A stretch of 64,000 bases of DNA, taken from assembly GCA_022457155.1 (NCBI GenBank), contig JAJGOT010000272.1:492001-556000 (forward strand). The letters run 5' to 3'. The notes beneath the pieces are model-generated. The model made no database searches and was not told the DNA's origin. It was given only the letters and a program-made list of their open reading frames with translations. Shown here in pieces: positions 11,973-47,135 of the stretch (its first letter is position 1; the number at the start of each line of letters is the position of its first letter). The stretch comes from Cladopsammia gracilis (taxonomy: Eukaryota; Cnidaria; Anthozoa; Scleractinia; Dendrophylliidae). The position numbers and the translations under genes are program-made.

Positions 11973-12096
11973 AGTGACGGATTCGCACTCTATCGTAAGG
12001 AAGAGGCGGTGTGAATGAGGGGAGGGGGGGGGGGGGATGAAGGCCTTATTTTTTTGGCGAAATAAGGGGAGGGGGGTGGGGGATCCGCCACTGTAA
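11973..12096. mobile_element. Short MITE with G-rich core
   Basis: Ends AGCAGTGACGGATTC and GGATCCGCCACTG are imperfect inverted repeats around a run of G. It resembles the longer element at 16253-16542, which ends in the same GGATCCGCCACTG. Confidence 0.5.
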
Positions 12097-12462
12097 AGAT
12101 GCGATACATTCTGTAAGTTTCAAAGGAATAGCAACGCCTGTTTTTCGTGAGAAATCCGATAAAGGTATTGTGCTATTTTACACAAAAGGCCGTTTACTAG
12201 TCACGCTACCTTTATTGGCGATTTGTCGAGTAAATCCTTTCTTTTGTTTTACAGATCTAGACAAGACCTTGGACGGGATATAAATATTTTTTTTCGCGTT
12301 CATTTTTTTTTTAATTTTTTGGTAACACCCGAAATGTTTCTATCATATTCATCCAAAAGTTCGGTTCATTTTTTTTTCCAAACCTTCGGGTAGTTTTCTT
12401 CAGTATTCGAAAAATATTGGTGGTGTCTTCGAATTAATTCATTTATTAAGTAATTAGTGTGG

Positions 12463-12882
12463 TTTTCAATTGAGTGTCGAAAGTAATTACGTGTATTACT
12501 TCGAATGCTGATTGGCTCATTGTATGCGCCTGTTAGAGCAGTTTTCAATTGAGTGTCGAAAGTAATTACACAATTGCTTTGGTTTTGCATTGCTGCGCTT
12601 TGTGATTGGCTAAAAAATCTCGCGCCACTTTCTCGACCAATCAGAAGTAAAACCAAAACCAATCGTGACTTGCTCGCACGCGTTTTCCCGCCCTTGGCGC
12701 CGCCGACATGTAATTGCTTCGAGCTCTGATTGGTTCGTTGGATTGTTAACGACCTCTGTGATTGGTCAGAGTAATTACTTTGGTTTTGGTTTACAACACT
12801 CCAATGAAAACTGCTCTACGATTGGTCAGTGATTACTTTGGTCTTGGCCAAGTTGACGACATTCAACTGAAGACCACTCTAT
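12463..12882. mobile_element. CCAAT-rich MITE family, tandem or nested copies
   Basis: A 283-bp copy (12535-12817) runs from AGAGCAGTTTTCAATTGAGT to the inverse ACTCCAATGAAAACTGCTCT. Partial copies lie on both sides, so three terminal ends occur in 420 bp. The family is full of ATTGG/CCAAT boxes (TGATTGGCT, GACCAATCAG). It lies just 3' of the transporter stop codon and may be part of its 3' UTR. Confidence 0.7.
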
Positions 12883-12901
12883 TCTCATGGTAAATATAGT
12901 T

Positions 12902-35145
<22,244 letters not shown>

Positions 35146-35191
35146 GTTCCTATACCACTGATGAACTGGTCACATGGCGTTAAATCTTCAT

Positions 35192-37924
35192 CTGCAAATA
35201 CAAGCGCGCTGAGTTAAAACATAGTTGAAGTTACGAACTCGAAAAATTAAAAACAAGTTCCTTGTTGCTAAAGTCATGCGTAACTCTATCTCAAATATAA
35301 TTTTTTAACATAATGCTACGCTTGACCGCCTTCGTTTAATGCAGCGCACCTTTTCAAGCCAGTCTCGTTGATGAGCATCATGTTCTTCTTGGCCGATTCA
35401 GTACTAAGTGTTCTGGTGGTGGAAAACTATTGCGGCATCATTGCGAGCATAATAGCTACAGCCAAGCATAATTTGGAGCGTAATAGTGCGCTTGGGTAGG
35501 TTGTCGCTAAAGAGCATAAATACACAATGTATGCTACAGGCGAGGCGAAAGTGGAGATCACTGACGTTCAATGTAATAATTAAAAGAAATACCTAAATGG
35601 CCTTACCATTGCTAAGCAAGAACAGTGACTTACATTTGGAAGTTAAAATCTTGTTCAAATAAGGAGTTTACGATATTAATCTGGCTTATATCTTAAAAAC
35701 TGACCACCGTGGAGTTTACGCGTCAAATGAAAGGCAAATATTACGAATTTAAAGATAGCTTGGGCAAGGTTTAAAATAACTATTTTCTATATTTTTAACG
35801 AACAGCTTGTAGCTTTAATTTAAAAAAAAAAATGTTAAAAAGAGTAACATTTGAATTTTGTCGGCTGGCTTGCCGGGCGGCGGTGTAGTGACTTGTTTAA
35901 TCCGTTTGGATGTTTGAAATTTACAGTTCTCGCATCCTTTTACGGGTAACTATTACTTTTTTTACTCTTTCGCGTTATTATTTCATCCGAAATAATCAAA
36001 CCAGTTTGAAGATATTAGTTGATCGCTTGCTCCCTGCTGTGTGAAGTTCGATTATCAGACATTGTTAATGTTTGTTTGATGTGAGAAAAAGCCACAATGA
36101 CAATATATACTGTAGCTGAATAGTGCATAGAACTGATGCAGAACGCCCTCGGAAACTATGCTTACACTACGTGGGAATGAAGTAGAATTCCTTGAAGTAA
36201 AGTTGTAAATATACTGTAAAATGCCGCTTTTAAGCCCCAGCATCCCTTCCCCTCCCCCTCTTATAATCCCACCCAGCTGTAGGCAAGCACACCACAGTTC
36301 CTTAACAGTAATTCTTTACAAAACTTTACACCAATTTAACTAAAACAACGGTTCTTTATCACAATATTTTTTGCTTGCCAGCCAAAAAACACTTACGAAG
36401 TTGTATAATGACTGCAGATACAACAAGTTCATTACTCTAATCGCGCTGAGGAGAGCACATAATTGTTTTTTTAATCAGTTGTTCCGTGAAGAGCAATGGC
36501 TGAAATAAGGGTGTGTTACCATATCCAGAATTTCAATGGTACTACAACCAAATAAATTTCGATTAATTCTGTGAATAAACTGAAGAATGTGTTCGTTATA
36601 TTGTGTTATATCGGACTGGTCCATTTTCATGTGATTGTCAACGATCACCCCCTGATGATAACAGAATTGTTAGTCAAGAACTTTTTTAATCGTATGGAAA
36701 CACGTTAATTTATTACTGAGCGATGGTTAGCGATCGACCGAAGGAACTGAATCAGAACTAGTAAACAGGTCGTCTTAGAAAGTCTATAAACTTACCATGA
36801 ATGTAAGTGAAATAACTGTAATTACTTTTTAGATCACTTTTTTTAATATGTCCCTTCCAGTTGACTGTAGGAAGTCTTTTTTTAGACATCAGGCCAGCTT
36901 ACGTTTGGTACACATAATTCTTTAGCAGAACTAGATCGAACTAGTCTGGTTTAACGGGCTAATTCAATGGAATACATTACGTACACCTGACAAAAAGATA
37001 CCCTGAAGAGAATTTATAAATAAAAGCGAAATGTATATTAGCAACACAATATATTTTCCGCACTTTGATCCAGATTGGATTTTAGATTGAGGGTATAAAA
37101 CTTTGATGTCATAAAGTAACTTCAAACTGCGTTTTAGCTGTAATTCAGAGAGAGAATCATTAAAAGCAAAGGGAAGAATCGTAAGACTCTAAGCTAATTT
37201 TAAACCTTTTAAATCCGTAGAATTACTAAATTTATTCTGCAACCCTCAGAATAACCGGTGCATATTTTACTGCTTTTCTTTTCATCTTTTTTTATGACTT
37301 TATTTTATTAATTTCAGTTATATACATTAAGAAGAAGTTTATTCGGCGTCAAATAATCTTCCCTTAAGTATATAACAACATATATTTTTTTAGGCGTAAG
37401 ATAAGTTTACATATTTCCATGGCGTGGTACCTCCATACATTCGAATATTAACTTCTTGGATCATATCATAACAGCCACCAGATAACCTGCTTAACTTAGG
37501 AAAAGTTTTCAAAACAATTTTTTAAAACAAGAGTCCGATGATAGTTCTTTTCCAAGATTATCGCGACATTACAAGAAAAATCTCTTCCCTCATAACCAAC
37601 TATTTGTATTTTCAATTTTTGATTTGTTACCTTAGACAGATGTTATTAGAAATGTATGCGATGGACCAAAAAACTTTGTTGAAAGTCAAATGATCTATCT
37701 CACACAACATGGCACAATATAAACTATTTTAAAATCCTTTCAAAATTTAACAGGAATGGAATTAACCCTTATGTTAAATTTTCTGTACGAAAACTAGTTT
37801 ACGATTTCCTACTCGACTATTTTAGAATAAACTAGTGGTAGGGTTGAATTGCTCATTTAAACTCAAATAAAGTAAACGTGCGAAAAAAAAGGCATATCTG
37901 TGAACTAAAATCTTTCTCACTTAC
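35192..37924. other. Upstream of the transporter start, no feature seen
   Basis: AT-rich sequence. If the candidate exon at 37925-38065 belongs to the transporter transcript this is its 5' UTR intron. Confidence 0.35.
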
Positions 37925-38065
37925 GTGCATGATGTTTTCATTTCTGTCTACAACAATTTCGTTTCGTAAAATGCGATAAACCTCTTGCCAGCGACCAACT
38001 CCACCCCATTTAGCTTTCTTGTAACTGTATCTAGCATCTAATAGTCCGCGTTCCCATTTTCTCGT
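37925..38065 (-). other. Candidate unassigned exon with strong donor
   Basis: On the minus strand 47 codons are open, ending at C-A-C followed by GTAAGTGAG, an excellent donor. The translation looks protein-like (W-G-G-V-G-R-W-Q-E-V-Y-R-I-L-R) with balanced composition. Joined to the acceptor before 35191 it would hit a stop after three codons, so it could be 5' UTR, an exon of another transcript, or chance. Confidence 0.3.
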
Positions 38066-40359
38066 TCAATAAACCAATGAGTAATCGAATCATTTGTGTC
38101 ACTGGGTCTTCATAGCGCTTACGTCAGGGTTCGGGAAATTGTAGTCAAAAGACGAGAATTCCTGGGTTCCATCGAAACTTAACACGCACCACAATTGCGC
38201 AGAGTTTATTCAGCGGTTGTGTGATCAGTGGCTCATTGTTTTGTCTGTACATTCAGGCCGTCGAAAAAACCGAATGGGCCAAATTTTTAAAACGAGTTCT
38301 AAACTTTAGCGAACGCCTGTCAAACAAAGAATAACCGTTGGCCATGATTCAAAAAGCAGCCTGATGTTTTTCAAACTGTTTATCCTTCAAAAGATTCAGA
38401 AAGATTCTTACTTCTCAGAAATAATTAATCATTGATCAGGAGACTAGTCTATTTAGCTTAAAATTTATTTTTTTTAACCGTAGCACTGAGACGTCAAGAA
38501 ATCCGTGAGCTCGAGTAGCTCGAGCTCGAGTAGAGTTGAGTTCGAATTTACTTCCAGTTAAATTTAAAATTAGCGCACTCGTTTCCTTAAAAGATGTTTG
38601 TAGCACGGCGTTTTTAGCAATGTTTCCCAGCTTAATCTTATAACGAGGAATGTTCTTGTTACGTTCCTTAATTTGTGCGGCACGTTTTCAGAACCTTCGT
38701 GTTCAGTATTTTACCTCCTTCGTGCATTTTTCAGAACGAGGGATTAATAATGCTTGCAAATAAATTTCAAAGAAAAGTACAAATTTGCTAATCATTTTGG
38801 AGATGTCAGAAAATTAAAGTCTATTTATTTTTCTACTATGTATTTTTCCAAAATAGGATGCTTTATACATGAAAGTCAATTTTTAAAATCAATACACAGC
38901 CCCTGTCGCTATCAAACTACTACGTTTTAAGTTGCAGAGCTGGTTGTCAGTGTGATAAAAGCCTCAGAATTACTGACGTAGAGATTGTTATGAACTTGGA
39001 CCTCTCTTTGGTAGCAAAGCCGCTAAATTTTATATCATATAGGAGGGAAGGCTCAATTGTAGGTATTTTTTTGGTTGCGCAGTAGGCAATTTTGAGAATG
39101 TTTGGTGCTATTTTCTGGGCACGCGCCGAAGAGCTGGTTGCCCTTGTAAACGCGACAATATTTGTATTCTGTGTGTTTCGGAATCCGACTCATGTGTTTG
39201 GGGTCATCACGGGTGTTTTTATATTAGTCATGCTATATAATGTCTTGGGTGTTCCGTTTAGTAGTATTTAAGCAAGTGTTGGATGTATATTCTTTCTCTC
39301 GGTATGTTACCAACACTGGTTCGCTTTATTTTCTCCACTTGCGGGATGTCACTACAAGACGACTATGGATCTTCAACTGAATCCGGCAATTCTAGCGTCG
39401 ATCCGGGAGCTCAAACAACTATCAAGGACGCTATATCGTCAATCTTTCCAGATTCAGTGATTCAGATCCAGTGAAACGCATTTTTTTCTGACGGACGCTA
39501 GACGAAAAGGAAGAAGACGCGATGTTGACTTGAGGTTTCTTTGGCGAGTGTCAAGATCTAAGAAGGTTAGGGCTTGTAGCCATCGGGGTGGGTATTAGCC
39601 TGACCGAGAAACACATGAAAGTTATGAAGCTAGCGATAGAAATGAATTGATGGTTTGTGTTAAACGAATTAGCTCAAACTCGGAAGGCGAAAAGCGTATT
39701 TTCTTAAAAACGTGCTAAGCGTCGTAATGAGTTGCCAGTCAGTTGGTGAATTGAATGGAGTCTGTGATTTTTCAAAGAGTTTACAGCACGTGGTGGTGAG
39801 TCTTCGTCTAACGATAGATTTCCTGGCCAGACTGGCGTGGTGTTCTATAGTCAAGGATTCCGGCGCGGAATAGGATTGGCCGGTTTGCTATATAAGTTAA
39901 GTATTTGTTCTTTTCATCCAGTTTTCCACTCGTTGCATTCTTTCTCTGTTGTTTTCCTTCTTACTTTTCTGCTTTGGTTTACCCTCGATGTGCTGGTTTT
40001 CGACAGAGAATGTTGTGTGTGTTGTTCTCGGATGGGAGGGGAGAATAGCATAGAACAAAGCTGTCTTTATTATAACGGAGAGAAGGCTCGATTGTAGGCG
40101 CAACAGGGGATATATTATTTGTGGACGCGCGCGAGAAAAGCTCGATGGCACCCCCGCGTCCTCTTAAGATTGCTAAGCAGGCCACATTAACATTTTTTCG
40201 CAAAGTATGAGATCGTTCGTGAAGGCTACACAATCAAATGTAGGTGCGCCGGAGTTGCCAATAGCAACATTGAAGCCGCAAACTTAACTTCCAGCAGGGA
40301 GAGTCGGATTAATCAGATCTTCTTAACTCTTTAACTTGTCGAATTTTAACATCCATTAA
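38066..40359. other. Intergenic, no feature established
   Basis: A 63-codon plus-strand frame at 39283-39474 has a Ser/Asp/Gly-rich second half but no family, no homologous context and no clear splice partners. Not called as a gene. Confidence 0.35.
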
Positions 40360-40848
40360 AGTGCACCTAACCCCATTTTTTGCTTAATCAACTCTATGTA
40401 TGTTGAAAAATCGAGTAGTGAAATATTTCTTGTTTTCAACGTCGTGTTAGTGAGTTATAGAGATTTGAATTTACAAAATGCTAATTTGATGACGTCATTT
40501 TAGGATTCAAGTTCAAGTTTTAGGATTCAAGTTCAAGGATTCATTTATTCATTTATTATACAACTACTTGTTTTTACCTCCAAGGAATATTTTTTACGAA
40601 TCAGTTGACTGTCCACAGTTTATATTTAGTATTTCGCAAATTGATTTTCCTTAAGCCGAATACTGCGTATTGTAAATTGACGTAGAAATAATGGCAAAAT
40701 CCTAAAATGACGTCATCAAATTAGCATTTTGTAAATTCAAATCTCTATAACTCACTATTGCGACGTTAAAAACAAAGATTTCACTATTCGACTTTTCAAC
40801 ATACATAGAGTTGATTAAGAGAAAAATAAATTGGGGGTTAGGTGCACT
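40360..40848. mobile_element. TTAA-type foldback element (AGTGCACCTAACC family), intact copy
   Basis: 489 bp with inverted arms of about 150 bp starting AGTGCACCTAACCCC and containing ACAAAATGCTAATTTGATGA. The flanks are TTAA (40356-40359) and TTAT (40849-40852). It is the uninterrupted relative of the outermost element at 42550-51663. Confidence 0.82.
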
Positions 40849-40852
40849 TTAT

Positions 40853-41035
40853 TTGAGATAAAATTTTGCTAAGGGATAAAATTTAAAATCATTTAAAACA
40901 AGTAGATCGTAGTCTCTTGTTTAAAATTATTGTTATCCTTTTTTCCTTGAATCGGCACAAAGATGTGTTTTGATAAACACAGTAAAACACAGTAAAACAC
41001 TCGGACTGACCATGTATAATTATTGCTTACTGAAA
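40853..41035. repeat. Diverged segmental duplicate, left block
   Basis: Matches 57434-57625 (GAGATAAAATTTTG, GGCACAAAGATG, GTTTTGATAAA, TAATTATTGCTTACTGAA). Further blocks are at 42440-42545 and 51668-52045. Confidence 0.7.
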
Positions 41036-41565
41036 TGAATTAACATTAGGAATTGTACAGTTGTATTCCACAATTGACCATTTTCGTGTACAACAAGGGA
41101 CTAGTTACAGAGACTTCATTCAGGGACTGGTTCCTGTCACAAGTCACACACACAACACACTCAATCAGACAGGTCCCAGGGACCATAAATCACAGGGTCA
41201 AGACACCTGCAGTGTTTGCACTAAGGGACTGGACGTGAGGACAGTTTGATTTTTTTGTTGCTGATTTTTTAATCTGTCATCACGGAGACAATTCTCATGA
41301 CCTGTACACGTGTGGGTAAATTACATCACAGGGCTTTCTACATGAGACTACTCCAATCACGCTGCGGTGCCATTCCAAAATATTGATCCCTCAGACAAGA
41401 CATTTGCTCCGGGCGTCCGCGTTACCAAAATGAACCATTGCTCATTAATTATGTATGTTGCGCTATTGTTTGCTTTTGGATTTCTATTGTTTTGGCTTTT
41501 GTTTTAGTTTTAAGAACGGTATGCTTAACTAATGTATGGGGTTAAACGGAAATCTTTCAGGCTGA

Positions 41566-42300
41566 AAAGTGCAAAATGACGGAGGTTTCTTTGCTCGAAG
41601 CAAAGCAAATTTTCCACCGAAATGTTTACTAGATTCCAATGTTTCCAAAACCGAGTGTGGATGTTGACATTGCGCCTGTTAAAATGAGTTAGAACGCTTA
41701 AAGCGATGACCGCGCGGTCGAACTCCATACAAGCCTTTATACGAAATTGCTCACTTCAAGGTAAAAATGACGGTACTTTTTTTAAAAGTTATTAAAACAT
41801 TTTAACGTTTCTAGATAGAATAATAACCAAATTAGTGGAATCCGAGTGTGGATTTCCGAAAAGTAATTCATAAATTGCCAGGCCATGCATTGACAGAAGA
41901 GTCGAAGAAGAGCATGCGAATAGATACAGACTAATAGAAGCCAAAATTGGTTCAGTCGAAGCATAGTGCACTGAAAAAAATGGCAAAATGACGGGATTTT
42001 TTTTCGCTCCAACTAAATCATATTTCCCACCAAAATGTTCTCAAGATCCCAGTCTCTTCAAAATCGAGTGTGCACGTGGATGTTGACATTATGCCTATTA
42101 AAATTAGTTATACCGCTAAAAGCGATGATCGCGCGGTTGAACTCCATATAAGCCTTTACTTGACATTGGTCACTTCAAGGTCAAAATGACGGGACTTTTT
42201 TAAAGTTATTAAAATTTCAGATTTTAACGTTTCCAGATAGAATAATAACCAAATTACTGGAATCCGAGTGTGGATTTCCGAGAAGTAATTCATAAATGAG
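41566..42300. repeat. Direct duplication of about 400 bp
   Basis: 41566-41876 and 41978-42297 share GCGATGACCGCGCGGT-type blocks, AGATAGAATAATAACCAAAT and GGAATCCGAGTGTGGATTTC. It lies within sequence absent from the 57.5-kb duplicate. Confidence 0.75.
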
Positions 42301-42630
42301 CGAAAGTTTGATTTTTCCTTTAAAAAATGGCATTTTCGCAGTGATTTTAAGGGTCAAATTGGGGTCTGGGGACGAGTTAAAAAATTAGAGGCTAGGCTGC
42401 TTGGAGCCTCTTGTTTGTTTAGAAAACCGACATGCATAACGATAATGATTGCTTACGGAGGAGAAGGGGTTCATAACGAAAATTTCCACTGAATTTACTC
42501 GTACGTTCAAAGGCAATTTGTCTTTAATCCATAACGATACAAAATTAAAGTGCACCTAACCCCCAATTTTGAACGTTGAAAAGTCGAATAGTGAAATATT
42601 TCTTGTTTTTAACGTCGCGTTAGTGAGTTA

Positions 42631-42750
42631 GGCCCGGTTCAAACGTCGAACTTCACATGTGCCGAACCTAATGCGAATGAGAAAAATCTATTGTTCTTGC
42701 TCATTTGCATTAGATTCGGCACATGTGAAGTTCGACGTTTGAACCGGGCT
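42631..42750. mobile_element. Harbinger-like hairpin MITE, copy 3
   Basis: Ends GGCCCGGTTCAAACG, with TTA on both flanks (42628-42630, 42751-42753). The 40360 relative reads across the site with a single TTA. The loop is inverted relative to copies 1 and 2. Confidence 0.8.
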
Positions 42751-43667
42751 TTACAGAGATTTGAATTTACAAAATGCTAATTAGATGACGTCAAATCAAG
42801 ACTTTACCATTATTTCTACTTCAATTTACAATACGCAGTTCACAGCTTAAGGATAATCAATTTAAGAAATACTAAATAAAAACTGTTAATAGTTAATAGA
42901 TTTGTAAAAAAATATTACTTAGAGGTCAGGCGGTGTGCGTCACGACTTGCAATGCCCCATGGGTTAATTTGTGGAGCGGCTCATTTTCCCTTCGTCTCGA
43001 CGGAGTGAGCATCTCCTACGTTTGCGTTATTTAGCCTGAATTTAAATCTAGCGCCTTTTCTTTGGTAAAGTAATCAAATCTACAAGTCTACAAACGCAAA
43101 AATACTTCGTAAAGGTCGATTTTTCTATTCATTGACGTTGTTGTTTTGCAGGGAACGACAAAGAGATGTACCAAAATGTAAAACGCACGTGCAACACGTG
43201 GAGAGGCATTGTTTTGGCTTATTAAACCTATTGTTTTGTGCCGTTCTCGCTGCCGTCACCGTTGTGGTTGCTTAAGCTCTCTATTATTGTTACTCACCAG
43301 GAGACCTAGGCGAGTTGGTGAACTTATCAATTTTGAACGGCTTCAACCAAGAAAACTAAAAGGTGTGAAAGTTCAGTTTACGATAATGTGGCAACTGAAC
43401 CGAGTAGGTTCACTTTGAGATCAGCCAAGGCAATCATTGTGCTCGAATGTAACATTTAATTGTAGCCATAACAAAGAAGGGATATTTCTCTTTAAATCGG
43501 CCTGAAAATATTTTTAATTGACATCCCTGAAATCCTTGAAAAGGAACAATTTTTCAACTCCACGCGCTGAAATAGCTTCTTGTTTGCCGGGAGGACTATT
43601 GTTTAAACAACGGCTTTCTATTGGTCAAATCTCGTGACGCACGCCTGTTCTGTCGTGAATTGTAATA

Positions 43668-43945
43668 CTACCATTTTCGAGCTACCGTGAACGGCAAACT
43701 TTTTTCTGCGTTATTACATGCTTAAAACGTTCAAGTTTGTCTAGTCAAACCGTTGCGTTTTAGAGGGGTTTACATGTCAAAGTTTGACAGCTCCGCCTCA
43801 ATTGGCCTCAATTGAGGCGGAGCTGTCAAACTTTGACATGTAAACCCCTCTAAAACGCAACGGTTTGACTAGACAAACTTGAACGTTTTAAGCATGTAAT
43901 AACGCAGAAAAAAGTTTGCCGTTCACGGTAGCTCGAAAATGGTAG
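43668..43945. repeat. Perfect palindrome, 136-bp arms
   Basis: Arms 43668-43803 and 43810-43945 are exact reverse complements around GGCCTC. The outer ten bases equal the terminus of the level 4 element. The right end of that element has no such palindrome. Confidence 0.92.
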
Positions 43946-44246
43946 GGCTAGTTCTAAAATAGGGAACGGGGAATCGGGGAACGGGGAATGGGGAACGGGG
44001 AACGGGGAACGGGGAATCTCTAAAATGGGGAATCTCTAAAATGGGGAATCTCTAAAATAGGGAATCTCTAAAATGGGGAATCTCTAAAATAGGGAATCTC
44101 TAAAATGGGGAATCTCTAAAATAGGGAATCTCTAAAATGGGGAATCTCTAAAATAGGGAATCTCTAAAATGAGGAATCTTTAAAATGGGGAATCTCTAAA
44201 ATAGGGAATCTCTAAAATAGGGAATCTCTAAAATAGGGAATCTTGA
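43946..44246 (+). repeat. 16-bp satellite array, left terminus
   Basis: Runs GGGAACGGGGAAT repeats into about thirteen units of GGGGAATCTCTAAAAT in which the first base alternates G and A, a 32-bp higher-order period. Confidence 0.92.
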
Positions 44247-46778
44247 AAGCAGCTGTTACGAGGGCCGTAAGTAAAGCTGTCCGCTCGCGATAAAACTGAA
44301 ATTCAAGATGGCTACAAACTAGAAGTCAGGCGATCCGTTATGACGTTCATTTAGGGATGTACTCTAGTGTAAATTCACACGACTCCTAGGAAGACCATGT
44401 AATTATGATACGATTTCGTGTATAAATAAAAATTGATGATGATGATGACCATTTAATTTTTGTCGGAAGGGAGGGGGGGGGGGGGGGGGGTTGGGCAATT
44501 TCTTCTGAGTGTGATTTTTTTTTTCAGCATCACTATTTGCAAGAATTTTTTTTACCAAAATGCTTGAATTTTTTTTCACGTGCTTTCTTGTGCACTATTT
44601 TTTTCTCTTAAATTTCTTCTGCAGGAATTTTTTTTTGGTAATTGCTCACCCCCCTCCCCCCACAAAAATTAAATTGTCAGTCCCTCACCGTGTTTTGTTT
44701 CATATTGTGTGACAAATCAAGTAAATCATGCTGCGACACTTATAGTGTCTGGTTCATAAGTGTAAATATCCGGTCTCGATTGCGAAACCGTCACACGAAA
44801 ACTCCAAAAAAAATCACTTTGCTTTTCGGTAAGTTTGAAAGAAAAATTAACAACTTCTCGTTATATTTTTTCACACCCGAAGAGAAAAGCTCAATTTATC
44901 TGCAAGATCTCGTAAGTTCGCGAACGTGACCGCTTTGCGTTTTCTCGTGCCGGCGTCATGCCCGCGGTTGGTCCAAACCGTGTAGGACGAGAACTGCGAG
45001 AAGAGTATTCCTTCCAATCTTGATTTTAGACCATTTTAGTTGGCTGTACGAGATTAGAAAGGCGGCGCTCCGTCGTCACCCGCGATATCTTTAAGTTGAG
45101 AATTTATAATAATCCAAAAATTAAAATACCAACTATTAAAAAGAAAAAATCACCAAAAAAGTTAACTCATCTTGGAAAAATTGGGAATCTTGCAAAAATT
45201 CAAGAAAAACCTTATGGCGGGGTGGCATCCCCCCCCCCCCCCCCCCCCCCCCCCTTGTACACCCGAGAGTTAATCGGTACATAAAGTTACAATATTACAA
45301 GGAATTTCCCGTTTGCTTACCTCTATGTAACATCGACGTGCATTGAAAAGGGAGTGGAAAAAAATTCATCTGTCCACTGTTAACGGCCGCAAACCCCCTC
45401 GGAACGAAAAAGCGCAGCGTGTAAATCGTCGTTACTTATGCCAACTTTTTTAAAGTAATGCTATATATTTTTTCTTTTTTCTGCAACTTGGGTGGGATAA
45501 ATGCGTTATCTCCGCAATTATTTTTTAGGATTTTTTTTTTATCTCCGCAATTATCAGTCATTAATTTAAATGCTTTTTGTCACTACATAGTCTGTATGAC
45601 GGTATTTCTCCTTCGTTCCTCTGTGCTCTGCAGTCCGAATAGGGCGTTCGCTCAATACACTGAGATATGCAGGTTCCTTGATGATGATGCTGTGATAACA
45701 TGAGAACATCTCTGTCCCCCTTCCAACTGAATCGTGCTATCATTTTTCGCATTGATTCTGAATTGCTACAATGAGCCGCCGCAAAACGTCTTTTTCCTTG
45801 CTTTTCACTCTAATAAGGATAACACATGTCAAATTGAACAAAGGAAACTCGGGTTTCATTTTCAGTGGCAAGAGTTCCATTGTAAGTGTTCGGTTAGTAC
45901 AGGTTTTTGACATTGACAAATGACTATTTATTCCATGTCCGCTTTAATAATTGAGGTGTTCGCTTAAAAGGGGCAGTTTTTACAGTAAACATGGGAACAA
46001 AATTTTGGGACATCGACAATACAGGTTTGACTGTATTTTTTTCTTCCACAAAACTTCACTAGTTTCTGGTGTACTTAAAAAAGAAGTGCTCACATTCGTC
46101 GTTCGTGCTCACTTTCGGCGCGGTCGCACGAAGGAATTTGTTATCCTAGGAAGACGAATTTTTTCACACGGTACCACAGGCAGCCCAAGCGGTAGTGATT
46201 TTAATACGTGTGGTGATTTTCTCACTTATCTGCCATGTGCTTCTAGCCTCCACGTGCAAATGTTCATAGTAGCCATGTTATAGTCTTTTGACCATGGCGT
46301 TCAAAATACCCTTTATAACGTCCAGCAAGTCCTTTTCACATGGGTACTTTGATGTTTTGTTCTTCAAGTTTTTCTATGGCGCAAGAAAATGGCAAACAGA
46401 TGTGTCGCGCGGAAGCGCTGACCTTGGTTTGCATAATTAATACCTTTCCGCTCTCCCTACGTTTCTTAGGAAGAAAGGGGAAACTGTTCGCAGTCATGTT
46501 TAGTTTTTTGTGATCTCCAGTTTTCATGTTAGGAAAAAGAAAAAAGAAAATTGTGCATGGTTCATTTGATTAGAAGCTTGTATACTTGTTGGCTGTGTTT
46601 GATAAAAAATCTAATTAACTGACCGCTACAAAACTGATTTTAAACTACACACAGAAAGATTTGACTATAGATGTAGCGAAACTCCTTATAATGTTCCAAA
46701 AAAGTCAATGAGTGTAAGAAAGAATGTTAATGTTCAAATGAAGATGTGAGGGACACTTACTGGCGATAAAAGTGAAAC
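44247..46778. other. Interior of the level 4 element, no gene recognised
   Basis: Contains long G (44469-44490) and C (about 45229-45254) runs and only short unsupported frames. No transposase motif was seen on either strand. Confidence 0.5.
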
Positions 46779-47123
46779 TAGACCCTATTTTAGAGATTCC
46801 CTATTTTAGAGATTCCCCATTTTAGAGATTCCCTATTTTAGAGATTCCCCATTTTAGAGATTCCCTATTTTAGAGATTCCCCATTTTAGAGATTCCCTAT
46901 TTTAGAGATTCCCCATTTTAGAGATTCCCCATTTTAGAGATTCCCTATTTTAGAGATTCCCCATTTTAGAGATTCCCCATTTTAGAGATTCCCTATTTTA
47001 GAGATTCCCCATTTTAGAGATTCCCTATTTTAGAGATTCCTCATTTTAGAGATTCCCCGTTCCCCGTTCCCCGTTCCCCATTCCCCGTTCCCCGATTCCC
47101 CGTTCCCTATTTTAGAACTAGCC
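46779..47123 (-). repeat. 16-bp satellite array, right terminus
   Basis: Inverse of the left array, about seventeen ATTTTAGAGATTCCCC/T units, again mostly alternating, ending in CCCCGTTCCCCGTT repeats. The copy number differs from the left array. Confidence 0.92.
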
Positions 47124-47135
47124 AAAATGGTAGTA

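Larger units (their letters stand above)
43668..47133. mobile_element. Level 4: TA-flanked element with inverted satellite termini
   Basis: Ends CTACCATTTT..AAAATGGTAG, with TA on both sides (43666-43667, 47134-47135). The mirrored right end of the host transposon reads GTAATACCGTCG with a single TA, proving the insertion. Inside the ends are GGCTAGTTCTAAAAT and then arrays of a 16-bp unit in opposite orientation. The 2.5-kb interior has no recognised protein. Non-autonomous, TA target as in Tc1/mariner. Confidence 0.85.

Noticed and set aside
39283..39474. 63-codon plus-strand frame
   Set aside because: No family, no splice partners and no repeats linking it to a gene; composition alone is insufficient.
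44642..46283. Several frames of 60-110 codons inside the satellite-ended element
   Set aside because: None shows transposase motifs or conserved composition, and they include homopolymer translations (proline from a C run).
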